Source of the DNA: an uncultured Draconibacterium sp.
GTDB taxonomy: Bacteria; Bacteroidota; Bacteroidia; Bacteroidales; Prolixibacteraceae
DNA length: 64,000 bases
Direction of reading: 5' to 3'
Assembly: GCA_947492175.1 (NCBI GenBank)
Contig: CANLMQ010000034.1
Span: 1-64,000, forward strand
Positions 43,666-53,800 of the stretch are shown one piece after another (within the stretch, counting starts at the first letter, position 1; every line of letters starts with the position of its first letter). The notes beneath the pieces were generated by a model, which was given only the letters and a program-made list of their open reading frames with translations, was not told where the DNA came from and did not search any database. The position numbers and the translations under genes are program-made.

Positions 43666-44790
43666 TTATTCTATCGAATTAATCCAGTATTTAAAAGTTC
43701 GGCTGTAGTGGTTGCCTGTTGTAATTGATTCGATATAATTGTTGCACCGAGGTTCAATGTAACTTAACTCGTCAAGAACATACAATGTCCCGTTCGGATT
43801 ATACGGTTTATTATAAGATGATTGATTTTTGTCGGGTTCCCACGATGTATTTACAAATTCAAGGTGAACGTTGTTTTCCGGATCGAGGAGGTAGGGTTCC
43901 CAGAAATTTACACAATCTTCAACCGAACTTCCTTTGCTGTTTTTTAAGTGATATAATTGCAGCGCTGCATCGCGGTTTTTATAAATAGTTGCCGATTTTA
44001 AAATACGGGAATAAAACAACAAGTTATAGGCGTGGTAGGTTAAGGCATCTCTGTTTACAAAGTCGTGAGATATTCCGCTGGAAAGTATATTTAATTCGAT
44101 ATGACTTTTAAACTTGCTGACAGAATAATTGTACAAAAGTTCGTCTTCCAAAATCTGGGCAAAATAGAAAAGAAAGTTTAACCGAATGGTATTCCAGTTA
44201 TTTTCGAGCAGGTTACCGGTTAAGTTTAGGTTTTTATAATAATTGGCCCGCATCTTTATCCATTGGTCAATTTGTTTTCTGTCGCTTTCGTTAATGCTTT
44301 TACGAATAATAGAATAGGCTTCGTAAATAGGAGTTAATAACGATTCGTTAGGAGTGTGGTTTGTTGGTTCGTTAACCAGTGCCCATTTTAAAATTAGTGA
44401 CGTTGCCTTGTTTAAGTAATTTTGAGCCAGAATTGACTGCTTATCCATAAAAAGCCAGCTAACGGCAATGTTGTAAATGTCGTTAGCACTTTGTTTACAC
44501 TCCGCCTGATTTGCCCCGTCGAGGCTTTTAACACTGTACGGATTGTGCGACATTGCTTCTTCTGCCGGTTTTGTAATCCAATGGTCGAATGCAGCTTTGG
44601 CATCGGCCGATGTTTCCAGTTCTTTCAGTGCTGTATCCCAGGTTAAGGAGTCCGAAATAAGATTGGGAAACAACTCAATATTGCGTTCTAAATTGTCTTC
44701 CGAAATGTCTTCGAGGGGATCGTTGCTCTGGCACGAATACGCAATGGAAACCGCCATTGCTACGAATAAAAAAACTTTTTTCGATATCAT
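43666..44790 (-). CDS. Alginate-lyase-superfamily polysaccharide lyase lipoprotein (PL5/PL38-like)
   Basis: The 374-residue product has lipobox AYSC (Cys20). The sequence matches the alginate-lyase (alpha/alpha) toroid fold (PF05426-like). The signature LLENNWNTIRLNFLF places Asn197-Asn198 in the substrate cleft, and RDALTYHAYNLLFY gives Tyr252-His253, the usual catalytic pair of this fold. Family lyases cleave uronic-acid polymers by beta-elimination and leave 4,5-unsaturated ends. PL38 members act on glucuronan. The gene lies 13 bases after a GH88 gene that would process such ends, so a glucuronate-containing substrate is more likely than alginate. The exact family needs a CAZy profile search. 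Confidence 0.8.
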   Translation of the reverse strand: MISKKVFLFVAMAVSIAYSCQSNDPLEDISEDNLERNIELFPNLISDSLTWDTALKELETSADAKAAFDHWITKPAEEAMSHNPYSVKSLDGANQAECKQSANDIYNIAVSWLFMDKQSILAQNYLNKATSLILKWALVNEPTNHTPNESLLTPIYEAYSIIRKSINESDRKQIDQWIKMRANYYKNLNLTGNLLENNWNTIRLNFLFYFAQILEDELLYNYSVSKFKSHIELNILSSGISHDFVNRDALTYHAYNLLFYSRILKSATIYKNRDAALQLYHLKNSKGSSVEDCVNFWEPYLLDPENNVHLEFVNTSWEPDKNQSSYNKPYNPNGTLYVLDELSYIEPRCNNYIESITTGNHYSRTFKYWINSIE

Positions 44791-44803
44791 ATTTAAATAT
44801 TAA

Positions 44804-45982
44804 TTATTGTAATTTTCGGGCTCGCAAAAGAGCTTCAATAAAATAGTAGTCTGCATAATTTATTGGTACATCAATTTCCTCATTGTGCGGTATCGATCCG
44901 GTTGAATGTTTGAGTAGAAAACTGCCGTTATTATTGTTTTCTGCAAAATACTTTTTGTTGGATAAATGTGCAAGAATTGCACTGGCTTTTGATTTATATT
45001 TATTTGCTGATTTTGAATATTGTGATAATTCGAACAGAGCCGAGGCTGTAATTGCTGCGGCAGAAGCATCGCGGGGTTGTTCCTGGTTGTTGGGTGCATC
45101 ATAATCCCAATAAGGAACCATGTCTTTCGGAAGATTTGGATGACATAAAATGTATTTGGCTACTTTTTCTGCCTGTTTTAAAAAAATAGGCATTCCTGTT
45201 TCCCGATAAACCATGGTATATCCGTAGAGTGCCCAGGCTTGCCCCTTTGACCACGAGGATTCATCGGCATATCCCTGTGCTGTATTTCGTTTGCGTACCT
45301 CGCCGGTTTCCGGATCGTAGTCAATTACGTGCCAGGTGCTGTTGTCTTCCCTAAAATGATTTTTGAGCGTTGTCATTGCATGGTTTGTTGCAATTGTTCT
45401 CAGTGTATCGTTTCCTGTTTCTTTGGCTGCCCAATACAAAAGCTCAAGATTCATCATATTGTCGATAATAACCGGAAATTGCCACTTATCTTTCCCATGA
45501 TCCCATGATCGGATACAGCCTACCTTCGGATTGTACCTCGATGCGAGCGTTTTGGCCGACTGTATTAACACATCGCGATACGCTGTATTTTGTGTCAGCT
45601 CATAGCCTTTCCCATAGCTTCCATACATTTTAAAACCCAAATCGTGAGTTCCATTATTCCATTGCTCCGATTCAAGTTTTCGGGTGTAAAAGTCAGCTTT
45701 TTCTTTCCAGAATGCATCTCCGGTGTAATCATACATCATCCAAAGTGTTCCGGCAAAAAAACCGCTGGTCCAGTCCCAGGCTGTCACCATTTTTATTTCA
45801 TTGTTATCCACAGTTCTTGGTGCAACTAGCTTATCTGTTACTAAATGGTCAACAGTATTTACCTGATATTTGATTTTCTGATGGCATTTTTCTAACATTT
45901 CATCAGCCGATATTGACTCGACTTTATTGCTGCAGGCTGCCAAAAGGGATAATAATAATAGTACTGAAAACAGTTTATTCAT
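44804..45982 (-). CDS. GH88 unsaturated glucuronyl hydrolase lipoprotein
   Basis: With the start at 45982 the 392-residue product has lipobox LAAC followed by SNKVES; the longer frame from 46033 would displace the signal. The (alpha/alpha)6 GH88 layout is clear: WDWTSGFFAGTLWMMYDYTG, a first catalytic-type aspartate in GTHDLGFKMYGSYG, a second in VIIDNMMNLELLYWAAKETG, and DESSWSKGQAWALYGYTMVY. GH88 enzymes hydrate and release 4,5-unsaturated glucuronyl residues made by polysaccharide lyases. It is first in a two-gene minus-strand operon with the lyase and divergent from the HTCS gene. Confidence 0.93.
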   Translation of the reverse strand: MNKLFSVLLLLSLLAACSNKVESISADEMLEKCHQKIKYQVNTVDHLVTDKLVAPRTVDNNEIKMVTAWDWTSGFFAGTLWMMYDYTGDAFWKEKADFYTRKLESEQWNNGTHDLGFKMYGSYGKGYELTQNTAYRDVLIQSAKTLASRYNPKVGCIRSWDHGKDKWQFPVIIDNMMNLELLYWAAKETGNDTLRTIATNHAMTTLKNHFREDNSTWHVIDYDPETGEVRKRNTAQGYADESSWSKGQAWALYGYTMVYRETGMPIFLKQAEKVAKYILCHPNLPKDMVPYWDYDAPNNQEQPRDASAAAITASALFELSQYSKSANKYKSKASAILAHLSNKKYFAENNNNGSFLLKHSTGSIPHNEEIDVPINYADYYFIEALLRARKLQ

Positions 45983-46087
45983 AATGCAGACTTTAATTTC
46001 TTTTTGTGTTTCCTTCCAGGGAACTTTAAACAAAGCAAAAGAAACAAACTGATTGCTGAGTTACTTGTAGTTTTATTGCATGTTTTT

Positions 46088-46132
46088 ACACATTTGTTCC
46101 CTTTAGAAAAGGTATGTGTCAGCAATGCAACA
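46088..46132. promoter_or_regulatory. Candidate regulator-binding site between the GH88 operon and the HTCS gene
   Basis: This divergent intergenic stretch contains ACACATTTGTT (46088-46098) and TGTGTC-AGCAA-TGCAACA (46115-46132). The second closely matches TGTGTC-GGGC-TGCAACA upstream of the susC gene (50720-50736). It is a shared element of the kind expected for the HTCS AraC domain. The match was made by eye. Confidence 0.4.
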
Positions 46133-46189
46133 ATAGTGAAAGTTGGTACTATTTTTTTTCAGCAATTTTGTTTTTAATTTAGATGCGCT

Positions 46190-49100
46190 ATGTTGAGAAA
46201 ATGCTTCATCATATTTCTGGTAATTCTGACAGGAAATATTTCTGTGGGAAATGAGAAAAATTATTCTTTTCGAAAAGTATCTCCTCCCGGAGGGTTTACT
46301 TTCGGAGCGATAAATGCGATTGTGCAGGATCGTTTTGATAATCTTTGGCTAGGAACTAGTTACGGCTTAATAAGATACGATTCGGAAAATATTACCAAGT
46401 TTGAAACCAATTTGAGTGACAGTACCAGTTTATTACACAATGTGGTAACCGCTATGGTACTTGATAAGGAGAACTTACTGTGGATTTCAACAAGAATCGG
46501 TTTGTGTTATTTTAATCAGGAAACACAAACATTTACGCGTATAAAAATAAAAACCGAATCAGTAAGCAGCAGCGTATCAAATATCCAATCAATGGCCTGC
46601 GATAAAAATGGAAATTTGTGGCTGGTTGACAGTAAGGGCTTTGGAATATTGAACACAGTTAGTCATCAGTTTTATAGATTAAAAACAGAGGATGGAGAAT
46701 TGCCCAATGTCGCTTACTACGATAATAATGGAAATGTTTGGCTGGGAACCAATAATGGGAGTGTTTATAAAATTAATCCGGATACGCTGAAAATTGATAA
46801 AATTATATTCGGTAAGGGAAATGGAGTGAACAGCATTTATGTTGACAATGAGAGTTTGTGGATTGGTACCGTATCAGAAGGAGTATTATTGTATTCGACA
46901 AATGGGGTGTTTAAAACAAAATACTTATACGAAGACGAAAATGGAGAATTAAGAACGCTGGGAACTATTCGGAGGATACTAAAAGACCACTTTGGCAGGC
47001 TTTGGATTGGGACCATGAAAGGATTGTACATAGAAGAAAACGGAGAATTAACATGGTTAAGTCCCGAAATGTACTCCGGATTGGTAAATTTATCGATCTT
47101 CGATATTTTTGAAGATAAGGAAGGGGGGATTTGGATTGGATCATGGACAGGTGGATTAAGTTACTTCCACCACGCCAATAATCAATTCCGAAACTACTTT
47201 CACTCAAAAAGTGCAAGCTCAATCAGTAACGATATTGTGAGTTGTTTTGTACAGAAAAAGAAGAATGAAATTTATGTGGGCACCGAGGCTGGCGGATTAA
47301 ATTTGCTTAATAAACAAACTGGAGAATTTGGCCAGGTATATTTATCCGAAAAAAATAACCCCAGCAATATAAAATGCCAGTGTGTTGATAAAAAAGGAGG
47401 ACATTGGGTAGGTACTAACGACCATGGTCTTTGGTATAAAAGAGCTGGCGATAATAAGTTCAGGCAATTTACAAGCGGGAAAGAAGACGGATTACACCTG
47501 TCAAATAATTCTGTATATGCTTTGTTTCCGGTTGACTCGGGTTTGTGGATTGGGACACATGGTGGCGGGGTCAACTTTTATAATTATAGTACCAATAAAA
47601 TAACTTTTTATCGTCCAAAACTGAAAGGAAATAATAGTCCCGAACAATTATATCTGCGATCAATTTTTGTCGATTCACACAATAACCTTTGGTTGGGAAC
47701 AGTTGGGGGATTGCATCAAATAAAACTAAAAACCGGAGAAACACAGCTTTATACTACAATGCCGGGGCAACTTGTTCAGAACGATTATATCTTCTTTATA
47801 AGCGAACTTTCGGATGGAAAAATATGGATGGGTACACGTGGTGCAGCTGTTAGTATATATGACCCCGTTAAAAATGCATTTTCTTATTTCGATGCAAATG
47901 GATTATTAAGGGGGAAAGATGTGTATGGAATAATTGAAGATTCGAAAAAGAACATATGGATTACCTCTAATTACGGTTTAATTTTTTATAACAAGGAAGA
48001 AAACGAAACTCGCAGATTTACCCGGGAAGATGGGGTGCAGGGCAATTGGTTTTATCCGAAATCTATTTTTAGAGACAGCGGCAATGAACTCTACTTTGGC
48101 GGTACTCAGGGCGTTTCTGTTGTTTATCCTGAAAATCTGAAAATTAATACACGGCCACCGGTAGCCACAATCAGTAAAATAACCATTAATAACAGTATCG
48201 AAAAATATCCCTATTTCAGGAGTACCCAAAAAGAAGCTAATACTTTACAGTTAAAGTCAGGTGAAAATACGTTACGTATAGATTTTAATTCTGACAATTT
48301 TTTGCTTCCCGAAAAAAACAGGTACAAGTACCGGCTGATTAATCATTACGACGAATGGCTGGAAGTGGAAAAGGAAAATTCAGCCTTATTCGTAAATCTT
48401 CCGTGGGGAGAATATACCTTCGAAGTATATACTGCAAACAATGACGGAGTGTGGAGTAATGATGCGGCACGTTTCAGGTTGGAGATTCAAAAGCCTGTTT
48501 ACCTTACAAACCTTGCCCTTGGCGGTTATTTATTGGTTCTAATGTTAATTTTCACGATTGTATTAAGGGGGGTTCGTATGCGCACAAGCCTTAAAAAACA
48601 GGTTTTTGTTGAAAAACTACAACGGCGTCAGGAGGAAGAGATTAACGAAATGAAACTAAAGTTCTTCACCAACATATCTCACGAATTCAGAACACCATTG
48701 TCGCTTATTAGTGGTCCGGCAAAGATGCTGAGTAAAGCAGAAAATCTTACCAAAAAACAGATTGAACTGGTTGATGTTATATCGCGTAATACTGCGCGAT
48801 TGCTAACACTGATCAGCCAGGTTATCGACCTGAGAAAAATTGACAAGAAAGAAGAAAAGCTAAAACTGGTATCAGATGATATGATTTCTTTTATTAAGGA
48901 AAAATCAATCAGTTTTTCGAACGAAGCCGAAGAGAAAAAAATAAACTTTGTTCAGGAATATCCCAACGGTCGGATTGAAATGGATTTCGATGCAGAAAAA
49001 ATGGGAGGTATTATTTTTAATTTGCTGGCAAACGCATTTAAACACACTGCACAGAAAGGAACGATAAAACTCAAAGTACTACAAAATAGTTTGCCGGAAA

Positions 49101-50236
49101 GTTCACATTATTCCAATCAGCTCAGCTTTGGTAAACTCTCTGCCGAAGATTATATTTCTGTTTGCATTAGTGATACCGGTACGGGAATAGAAGGCGAAGA
49201 TTTAATGAAGATATTTAATCGTTTTGGCCAGGGAAAAAATAAAACTGAAGGTGGTTCTGGCATTGGTTTGTCGCTTTGTTACGAATATACTTTAATGCAT
49301 CACGGCAGAATTATCGGACAAAGTACTCTAGGAAAAGGAAGCAGGTTTATTGTGCAACTGCCACTAAAGCAAAGGGGGCAAAAAATATTTTACGATGCGC
49401 AAGAAAAAGTAGAAGATCTGAATGATGAAAAACAAGAGCTGGAAGTTAATTTAGACCAATCAATTGCCAATCGGCAAAAAACAGTACTGGTAGTCGAAGA
49501 TAACGATGATTTCAGAAAATATCTGGAGTTGGTGCTTAGCCCTCATTTTAAAATTGTACTTGCCGAAAACGGGGTAAAAGGAATAAAACTTTTGCAGGAC
49601 AACCGGATAGACATTATTGTTTCCGATGTAATGATGCCGGAAATGGATGGTTATGAGTTTTGTACAGCGGTAAAGAGTAATATTGTAACCAGTCATATTC
49701 CGGTGATACTTTTAACTGCCTTGTCATCAGTGAATAATAAAATGATTGGGATTAAAAAAGGTGCTGATGCCTACATCTCAAAACCTTTCGAAGATGAATT
49801 GCTGATTCTTCAGATAAAAAACCTTTTGTTGCAACGCGAAAAACTGCGCGAAATATATACACCAAAAGTATTTTCAACACCTTCAACTGAGTTGGAAGGG
49901 ATTGATAATTTTTTTCTGAAAAAGCTGAATGGAATAATTGAGGATAATATTAAAACCGAAGAGTTTAATATTGATCAGTTGGTACAGCAATTTGGAATAA
50001 GCCGCAGCCAGCTTCACCGGAAATTAAAAAGCCTCACCGGTTATTCAACTACCGAATATGTTCGGATTTACCGTCTCGAAAAAGCAGTTGCACTGATGAA
50101 ACGCGATGAGTATAATCTCGACGAAATTGCCTTTTTGGTAGGATTTAATACACATGCTTATTTTACACGATGTTTTAAAAACCATTATAAAATGAGTCCA
50201 CGCGAATACCAGAAGAAAATAATCTCCGGTAGTTAA
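46190..50236 (+). CDS. Hybrid two-component system (HTCS) regulator of the polysaccharide locus
   Basis: The 1348-residue product combines sensor and response regulator in one chain. After a signal peptide come about fourteen Reg_prop propeller repeats (about 25-690; repeated NLWLGT, GLWIGT and KIWMGT), a Y_Y_Y domain (about 700-765) and a membrane helix (about 775-793). A HisKA domain follows with phospho-acceptor His831 in NISHEFRTPLSLISG, then a HATPase domain (GSGIGLSLCYEY), a receiver (about 1097-1210, Asp1146 in IVSDVMMPEMDGYEF) and an AraC-type DNA-binding domain (about 1255-1345). HTCSs bind oligosaccharides in the periplasm and activate their own polysaccharide locus. It is complete and all key residues are present. 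Confidence 0.97.
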   Translation: MLRKCFIIFLVILTGNISVGNEKNYSFRKVSPPGGFTFGAINAIVQDRFDNLWLGTSYGLIRYDSENITKFETNLSDSTSLLHNVVTAMVLDKENLLWISTRIGLCYFNQETQTFTRIKIKTESVSSSVSNIQSMACDKNGNLWLVDSKGFGILNTVSHQFYRLKTEDGELPNVAYYDNNGNVWLGTNNGSVYKINPDTLKIDKIIFGKGNGVNSIYVDNESLWIGTVSEGVLLYSTNGVFKTKYLYEDENGELRTLGTIRRILKDHFGRLWIGTMKGLYIEENGELTWLSPEMYSGLVNLSIFDIFEDKEGGIWIGSWTGGLSYFHHANNQFRNYFHSKSASSISNDIVSCFVQKKKNEIYVGTEAGGLNLLNKQTGEFGQVYLSEKNNPSNIKCQCVDKKGGHWVGTNDHGLWYKRAGDNKFRQFTSGKEDGLHLSNNSVYALFPVDSGLWIGTHGGGVNFYNYSTNKITFYRPKLKGNNSPEQLYLRSIFVDSHNNLWLGTVGGLHQIKLKTGETQLYTTMPGQLVQNDYIFFISELSDGKIWMGTRGAAVSIYDPVKNAFSYFDANGLLRGKDVYGIIEDSKKNIWITSNYGLIFYNKEENETRRFTREDGVQGNWFYPKSIFRDSGNELYFGGTQGVSVVYPENLKINTRPPVATISKITINNSIEKYPYFRSTQKEANTLQLKSGENTLRIDFNSDNFLLPEKNRYKYRLINHYDEWLEVEKENSALFVNLPWGEYTFEVYTANNDGVWSNDAARFRLEIQKPVYLTNLALGGYLLVLMLIFTIVLRGVRMRTSLKKQVFVEKLQRRQEEEINEMKLKFFTNISHEFRTPLSLISGPAKMLSKAENLTKKQIELVDVISRNTARLLTLISQVIDLRKIDKKEEKLKLVSDDMISFIKEKSISFSNEAEEKKINFVQEYPNGRIEMDFDAEKMGGIIFNLLANAFKHTAQKGTIKLKVLQNSLPESSHYSNQLSFGKLSAEDYISVCISDTGTGIEGEDLMKIFNRFGQGKNKTEGGSGIGLSLCYEYTLMHHGRIIGQSTLGKGSRFIVQLPLKQRGQKIFYDAQEKVEDLNDEKQELEVNLDQSIANRQKTVLVVEDNDDFRKYLELVLSPHFKIVLAENGVKGIKLLQDNRIDIIVSDVMMPEMDGYEFCTAVKSNIVTSHIPVILLTALSSVNNKMIGIKKGADAYISKPFEDELLILQIKNLLLQREKLREIYTPKVFSTPSTELEGIDNFFLKKLNGIIEDNIKTEEFNIDQLVQQFGISRSQLHRKLKSLTGYSTTEYVRIYRLEKAVALMKRDEYNLDEIAFLVGFNTHAYFTRCFKNHYKMSPREYQKKIISGS

Positions 50237-50361
50237 CCATTACTTTTTTCTTCTCATTCGTCAATAATTGCTATTCATGTCTCATTTTCTTTATCTTCAG
50301 GTTAATGGTTAAAACCCTGTAAATTATTGTAGAAACTTTAGGTTCTAGAACTATTATTTTA

Positions 50362-50464
50362 TTGCGAGAAGTTTGAAGAGCGAAGCACAAAGTTGTTTAG
50401 AAAACGGGAGTACCTTTCTTCCGTCTTCCGTCATCGGTCTTCCTGTCAAAGCTCATTCTCGCAA
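50362..50464. repeat. Small inverted-repeat-bounded element (MITE-like)
   Basis: TTGCGAGAA (50362-50370) and TTCTCGCAA (50456-50464) are perfect inverted repeats bounding 103 bases. The interior holds a polypyrimidine direct repeat (TCTTCCGTCTTCCGTCAT region, 50419-50443). No target duplication is visible. It could be a miniature mobile element or a simple intergenic repeat common in the genome. Confidence 0.35.
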
Positions 50465-50696
50465 ATGAACTTCATTCAATCTTAAACTTATGTACTTTCA
50501 GAGTATGGTGGCTTAGCTACGCCTTTTTAAGGATAACAATCTTGTTTCCCGCTTGTGTACTACGGAGTTGGGTATAAGTAGTTAATACAAGCCAAATCAT
50601 ACGGATTTGCTCTTTCAGGCATTTTGCAAAATAAAACGTTTTCAGGCGTTTAACCAGTTCTTAAAAAATCTTAAATCTTTCATTTCCAGCTTGGAT

Positions 50697-50745
50697 AAAT
50701 GTTGCATTTACGAAACATCTGTGTCGGGCTGCAACATTTGTGTCG
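50697..50745 (+). promoter_or_regulatory. Repeated sites, candidate HTCS-binding region
   Basis: AACATCTGTGTCG (50714-50726) and AACATTTGTGTCG (50733-50745) are direct repeats 19 bases apart. AAATGTTGC (50697-50705) is the inverted copy of GCAACATTT (50731-50739). The cluster lies about 55-100 bases before the predicted start of transcription, a normal place for an AraC-type activator. Confidence 0.5.
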
Positions 50746-50787
50746 TATTGTGCAATGATATTTCAAAAAGTTTGCTCTCGCTTCCTA

Positions 50788-50795
50788 TAGGTTTG
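50788..50795 (+). promoter_or_regulatory. Candidate -7 box of the susC/susD operon
   Basis: TAGGTTTG matches TAnnTTTG and lies 49 bases before the ATG at 50845, downstream of the repeated sites. Confidence 0.5.
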
Positions 50796-50844
50796 AAAGT
50801 GTCAAAATCAATAACAAAATAAGGAATCAAATTAATATGTATTT

Positions 50845-53800
50845 ATGATTATGAAAAAGAGCAAATTGATTTATCGGCAAAGGACAACTAGCCTTTCTGA
50901 TAAATTTAAAACTAAACTTAAGCTAGTCCTGTTATTAGCTGTTGTTTGTGTGTTTCAGATGAATGAAGCATATGCAGAAGATGCAATAACAGAAGGATTA
51001 AGTACTCAGAGTGTAGAAAATGGAATTAGGTCTGAAGTAGAAGGGCAGCAACAACAGCGCACTGTTTCAGGTTTTGTACGCGATGAGAACGGTGATGGAA
51101 TTCCCGGAGTTTCAGTCGTAGTAAAAGGAACGGTTAGAGGAACCATTACAGACCTGGATGGAGCCTATACCATCGGGATTTCAAAAGATGAAATACTGCT
51201 GTTTTCATTTATTGGTATGGCAACTCAGGAAGTAGCTGTGGGAGAAAAGAAAACGGTTAATGTTGTAATGAAGAATACCGACATGGAACTGGAAGAAATT
51301 TCGGTTGTGGCCTATGGTACCAAGAAAAAGGTAACCATTACCGGAGCAATTTCTTCAATTGGAACCGAAGACTTGGTAAAAATGCCAACAGCATCAATTA
51401 GTAACATGCTTGCCGGTTCTGTTTCCGGTTTGGCATCGGTTCAGTATTCTGGCCAGCCGGGTGAAGATGGCGCGAACCTTTACATTCGTGGTATCGCAAC
51501 GCTTAATTCATCGTCGCCACTGGTATTGGTTGATGGGGTAGAACGTGGTTTTACACAAATCGATCCGAACGAAATTGCAGATGTTACAGTTCTAAAAGAT
51601 GCTTCTTCAACAGCCGTTTTTGGTGTAAGAGGTGCTAATGGTGTTATTCTTGTAACAACCCGTCGCGGAAAAGTTGGAGCTCCAAAAATTAGTTTATCCT
51701 CTACGTTTTCAATTCAGGCGCCTACTCGTTTGGGCGAATATGTTGGTGCCAGAGACTACATGCTATACATTAATGAAACGGATCTGAACGATGGTCGTTC
51801 TCCTTCGTTCTCGCAGGAAATATTGGATATTTATGAAGATCCGAACCGCAATAAACTGATATATCCTGATAGTGACTGGCAAGAAATGCTTTATGACAAT
51901 TATGCTCCACAACAACAACACAACGTAAATATAAGTGGTGGTTCAGAAAGGGTACGCTATTTTGCTTCGGTGGGGATGTTTAATCAGAAAGGTATTTTTA
52001 ACGGAAACAAAGACCTCGATTATAACGGAAATTTTACCTACCATCGAAATAATATCCGTGCCAATCTCGATATTGATGTAACCAAGAGTACGTTGGTTTC
52101 GGTAAATATTGGAGGACGAATAGAAAACCGTAACGAACCACAGGGATTTAACGATAACTTCTTTAACAACATAAGGGAAGGTAATCCGCTAAGTGCCGGT
52201 TTAGTTGATGGAGTATTAGTTGTAGGGAATCCTCATTATATGATTATTCCGGGTTCTGGAATGGACTATTATCAAAGGGGGGTACAGAATAAAACAACCA
52301 ATGTACTTAACCTCGACTTAAAAGTAAAACAAGATCTTGACTTTATAACCAAAGGTTTAGACCTTAGTTTAAAAGGATCGTACAATAGCTATTACACGTA
52401 CCAAAAAGTCAGAACAACATCACGCCCTTCGTATACTCCGTGGTTCCGCAAAGACATTCCATGGTTGGATGCTCCGGCAAGCCAAGAAGAAGGAGAAGAG
52501 GTTATTCTGATTAAGGAAGGTGATTATGGAGAAGTAAAATATACAGACTCGTACGGAAAAGGCAGAGATTTTTATGTTGAAATGGCCATGAACTACAAAA
52601 GAAGTTTTGGAAGTCATAACGTGTCAGGTCTTTTAATGTATAATGCGAGCAGAAAATATTATCAAAGTTCATATCCTGACCTTCCTTTGGGTTACGTTGG
52701 AATGGTAGGTAGAGCTACATATGATTATAGCAGCAAGTACCTGGTTGATTTTAGTGTGGGATACAACGGTTCTGAAAAGTTCCATCGTAAACAACGTTAC
52801 GGATTATTCCCATCAGCATCGATTGGTTGGGTAGTTACAGAGGAAGGATTTTTGAAAGATAATTCTGTAATTTCCTTTTTAAAACTTCGCGCCTCGTATG
52901 GTTTGGTTGGTGCTGATAATATCGGTCGGTTCCTTTATTTGCCTGATAGTTACAAGTTCGGTGGTGGATATGTTTTTGGTGGTGTAGCCGGTGGAAATAA
53001 CCCCGGAGGAGCCTACGAAGGTTCTATTAACAACAAAGACGTAACCTGGGAAACATCCGAAAAACAAAACTATGGTGTTGATATGCGTTTTATGGGTGCA
53101 AGGTTAGCCGTAAGTGCCGACTATTTTATGGAAAAACGCGACGACATTCTTATTAACAGAAATACCTTTCCCACTTTTGTTGCCTACAATCCTCCTGCTG
53201 TAAACATGGGTAGGGTTGACAATAAAGGTACAGAACTCAGTATTAAATGGCACGATAAAATCAACGAGTTCAAATACAATATTGGAGTAATTGGTTCTTT
53301 CGCAAAAAATACTGTTGTATTTAGAGACGAAGTTCCAAATCCTGAAAATCCCTGGACACTTGCTACCGGACATCCTCTGGGACAACCGTTCGGATATAAG
53401 TTTTTGGGTTTTTATTACGACGGAATGTTAAACGATCAGGGAGTTGATGCCATTGAAACACAACCAACCTTAAAAGAAGGCGACTGTGTTTATGCCGATA
53501 CAAATGGCGATGGTGCAATTGATGACAACGATAGAATAGCAATTGGTTATCCAAACTATCCTTTACTTACTGCTGGTGTTACTGCAGGATTTGAGTGGAA
53601 AAAACTGTCGTTTAGTATGACCTGGAATGGTGCAACAAAAGTATCGCGTGTGTTCGAAGGTGTACTGCGCGAACCACTAGGGCCAACCGGTAACCGGTCG
53701 TTAATGCAGGAACAATTCGACAACCGTTGGACTCCGGAAACTGCCGAAACAGCAACTTTGCCTCGCGCATCGGTAAGCTCTCTGGCGCAAAACAGCCAGG

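Larger units (their letters stand above)
50237..50844. other. Regulatory intergenic region of 608 bases upstream of the susC/susD operon
   Basis: No gene is supported here. It contains a 103-base segment bounded by inverted repeats (50362-50464), a 14-base near-palindrome (50510-50523), a cluster of repeated sites (50697-50745) and a -7 box (50788-50795). A 71-codon frame at 50607-50822 overlaps the promoter and is rejected. Confidence 0.6.

Noticed and set aside
43666..44790. Specific alginate lyase assignment
   Set aside because: The fold matches, but the GH88 partner and absence of other alginate genes argue for a glucuronate polymer, so only the superfamily is called.
50607..50822. 71-codon plus-strand frame upstream of the susC operon
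   Set aside because: It overlaps the repeated regulatory sites and the -7 box, has no signal or domain, and ends just before the susC start.
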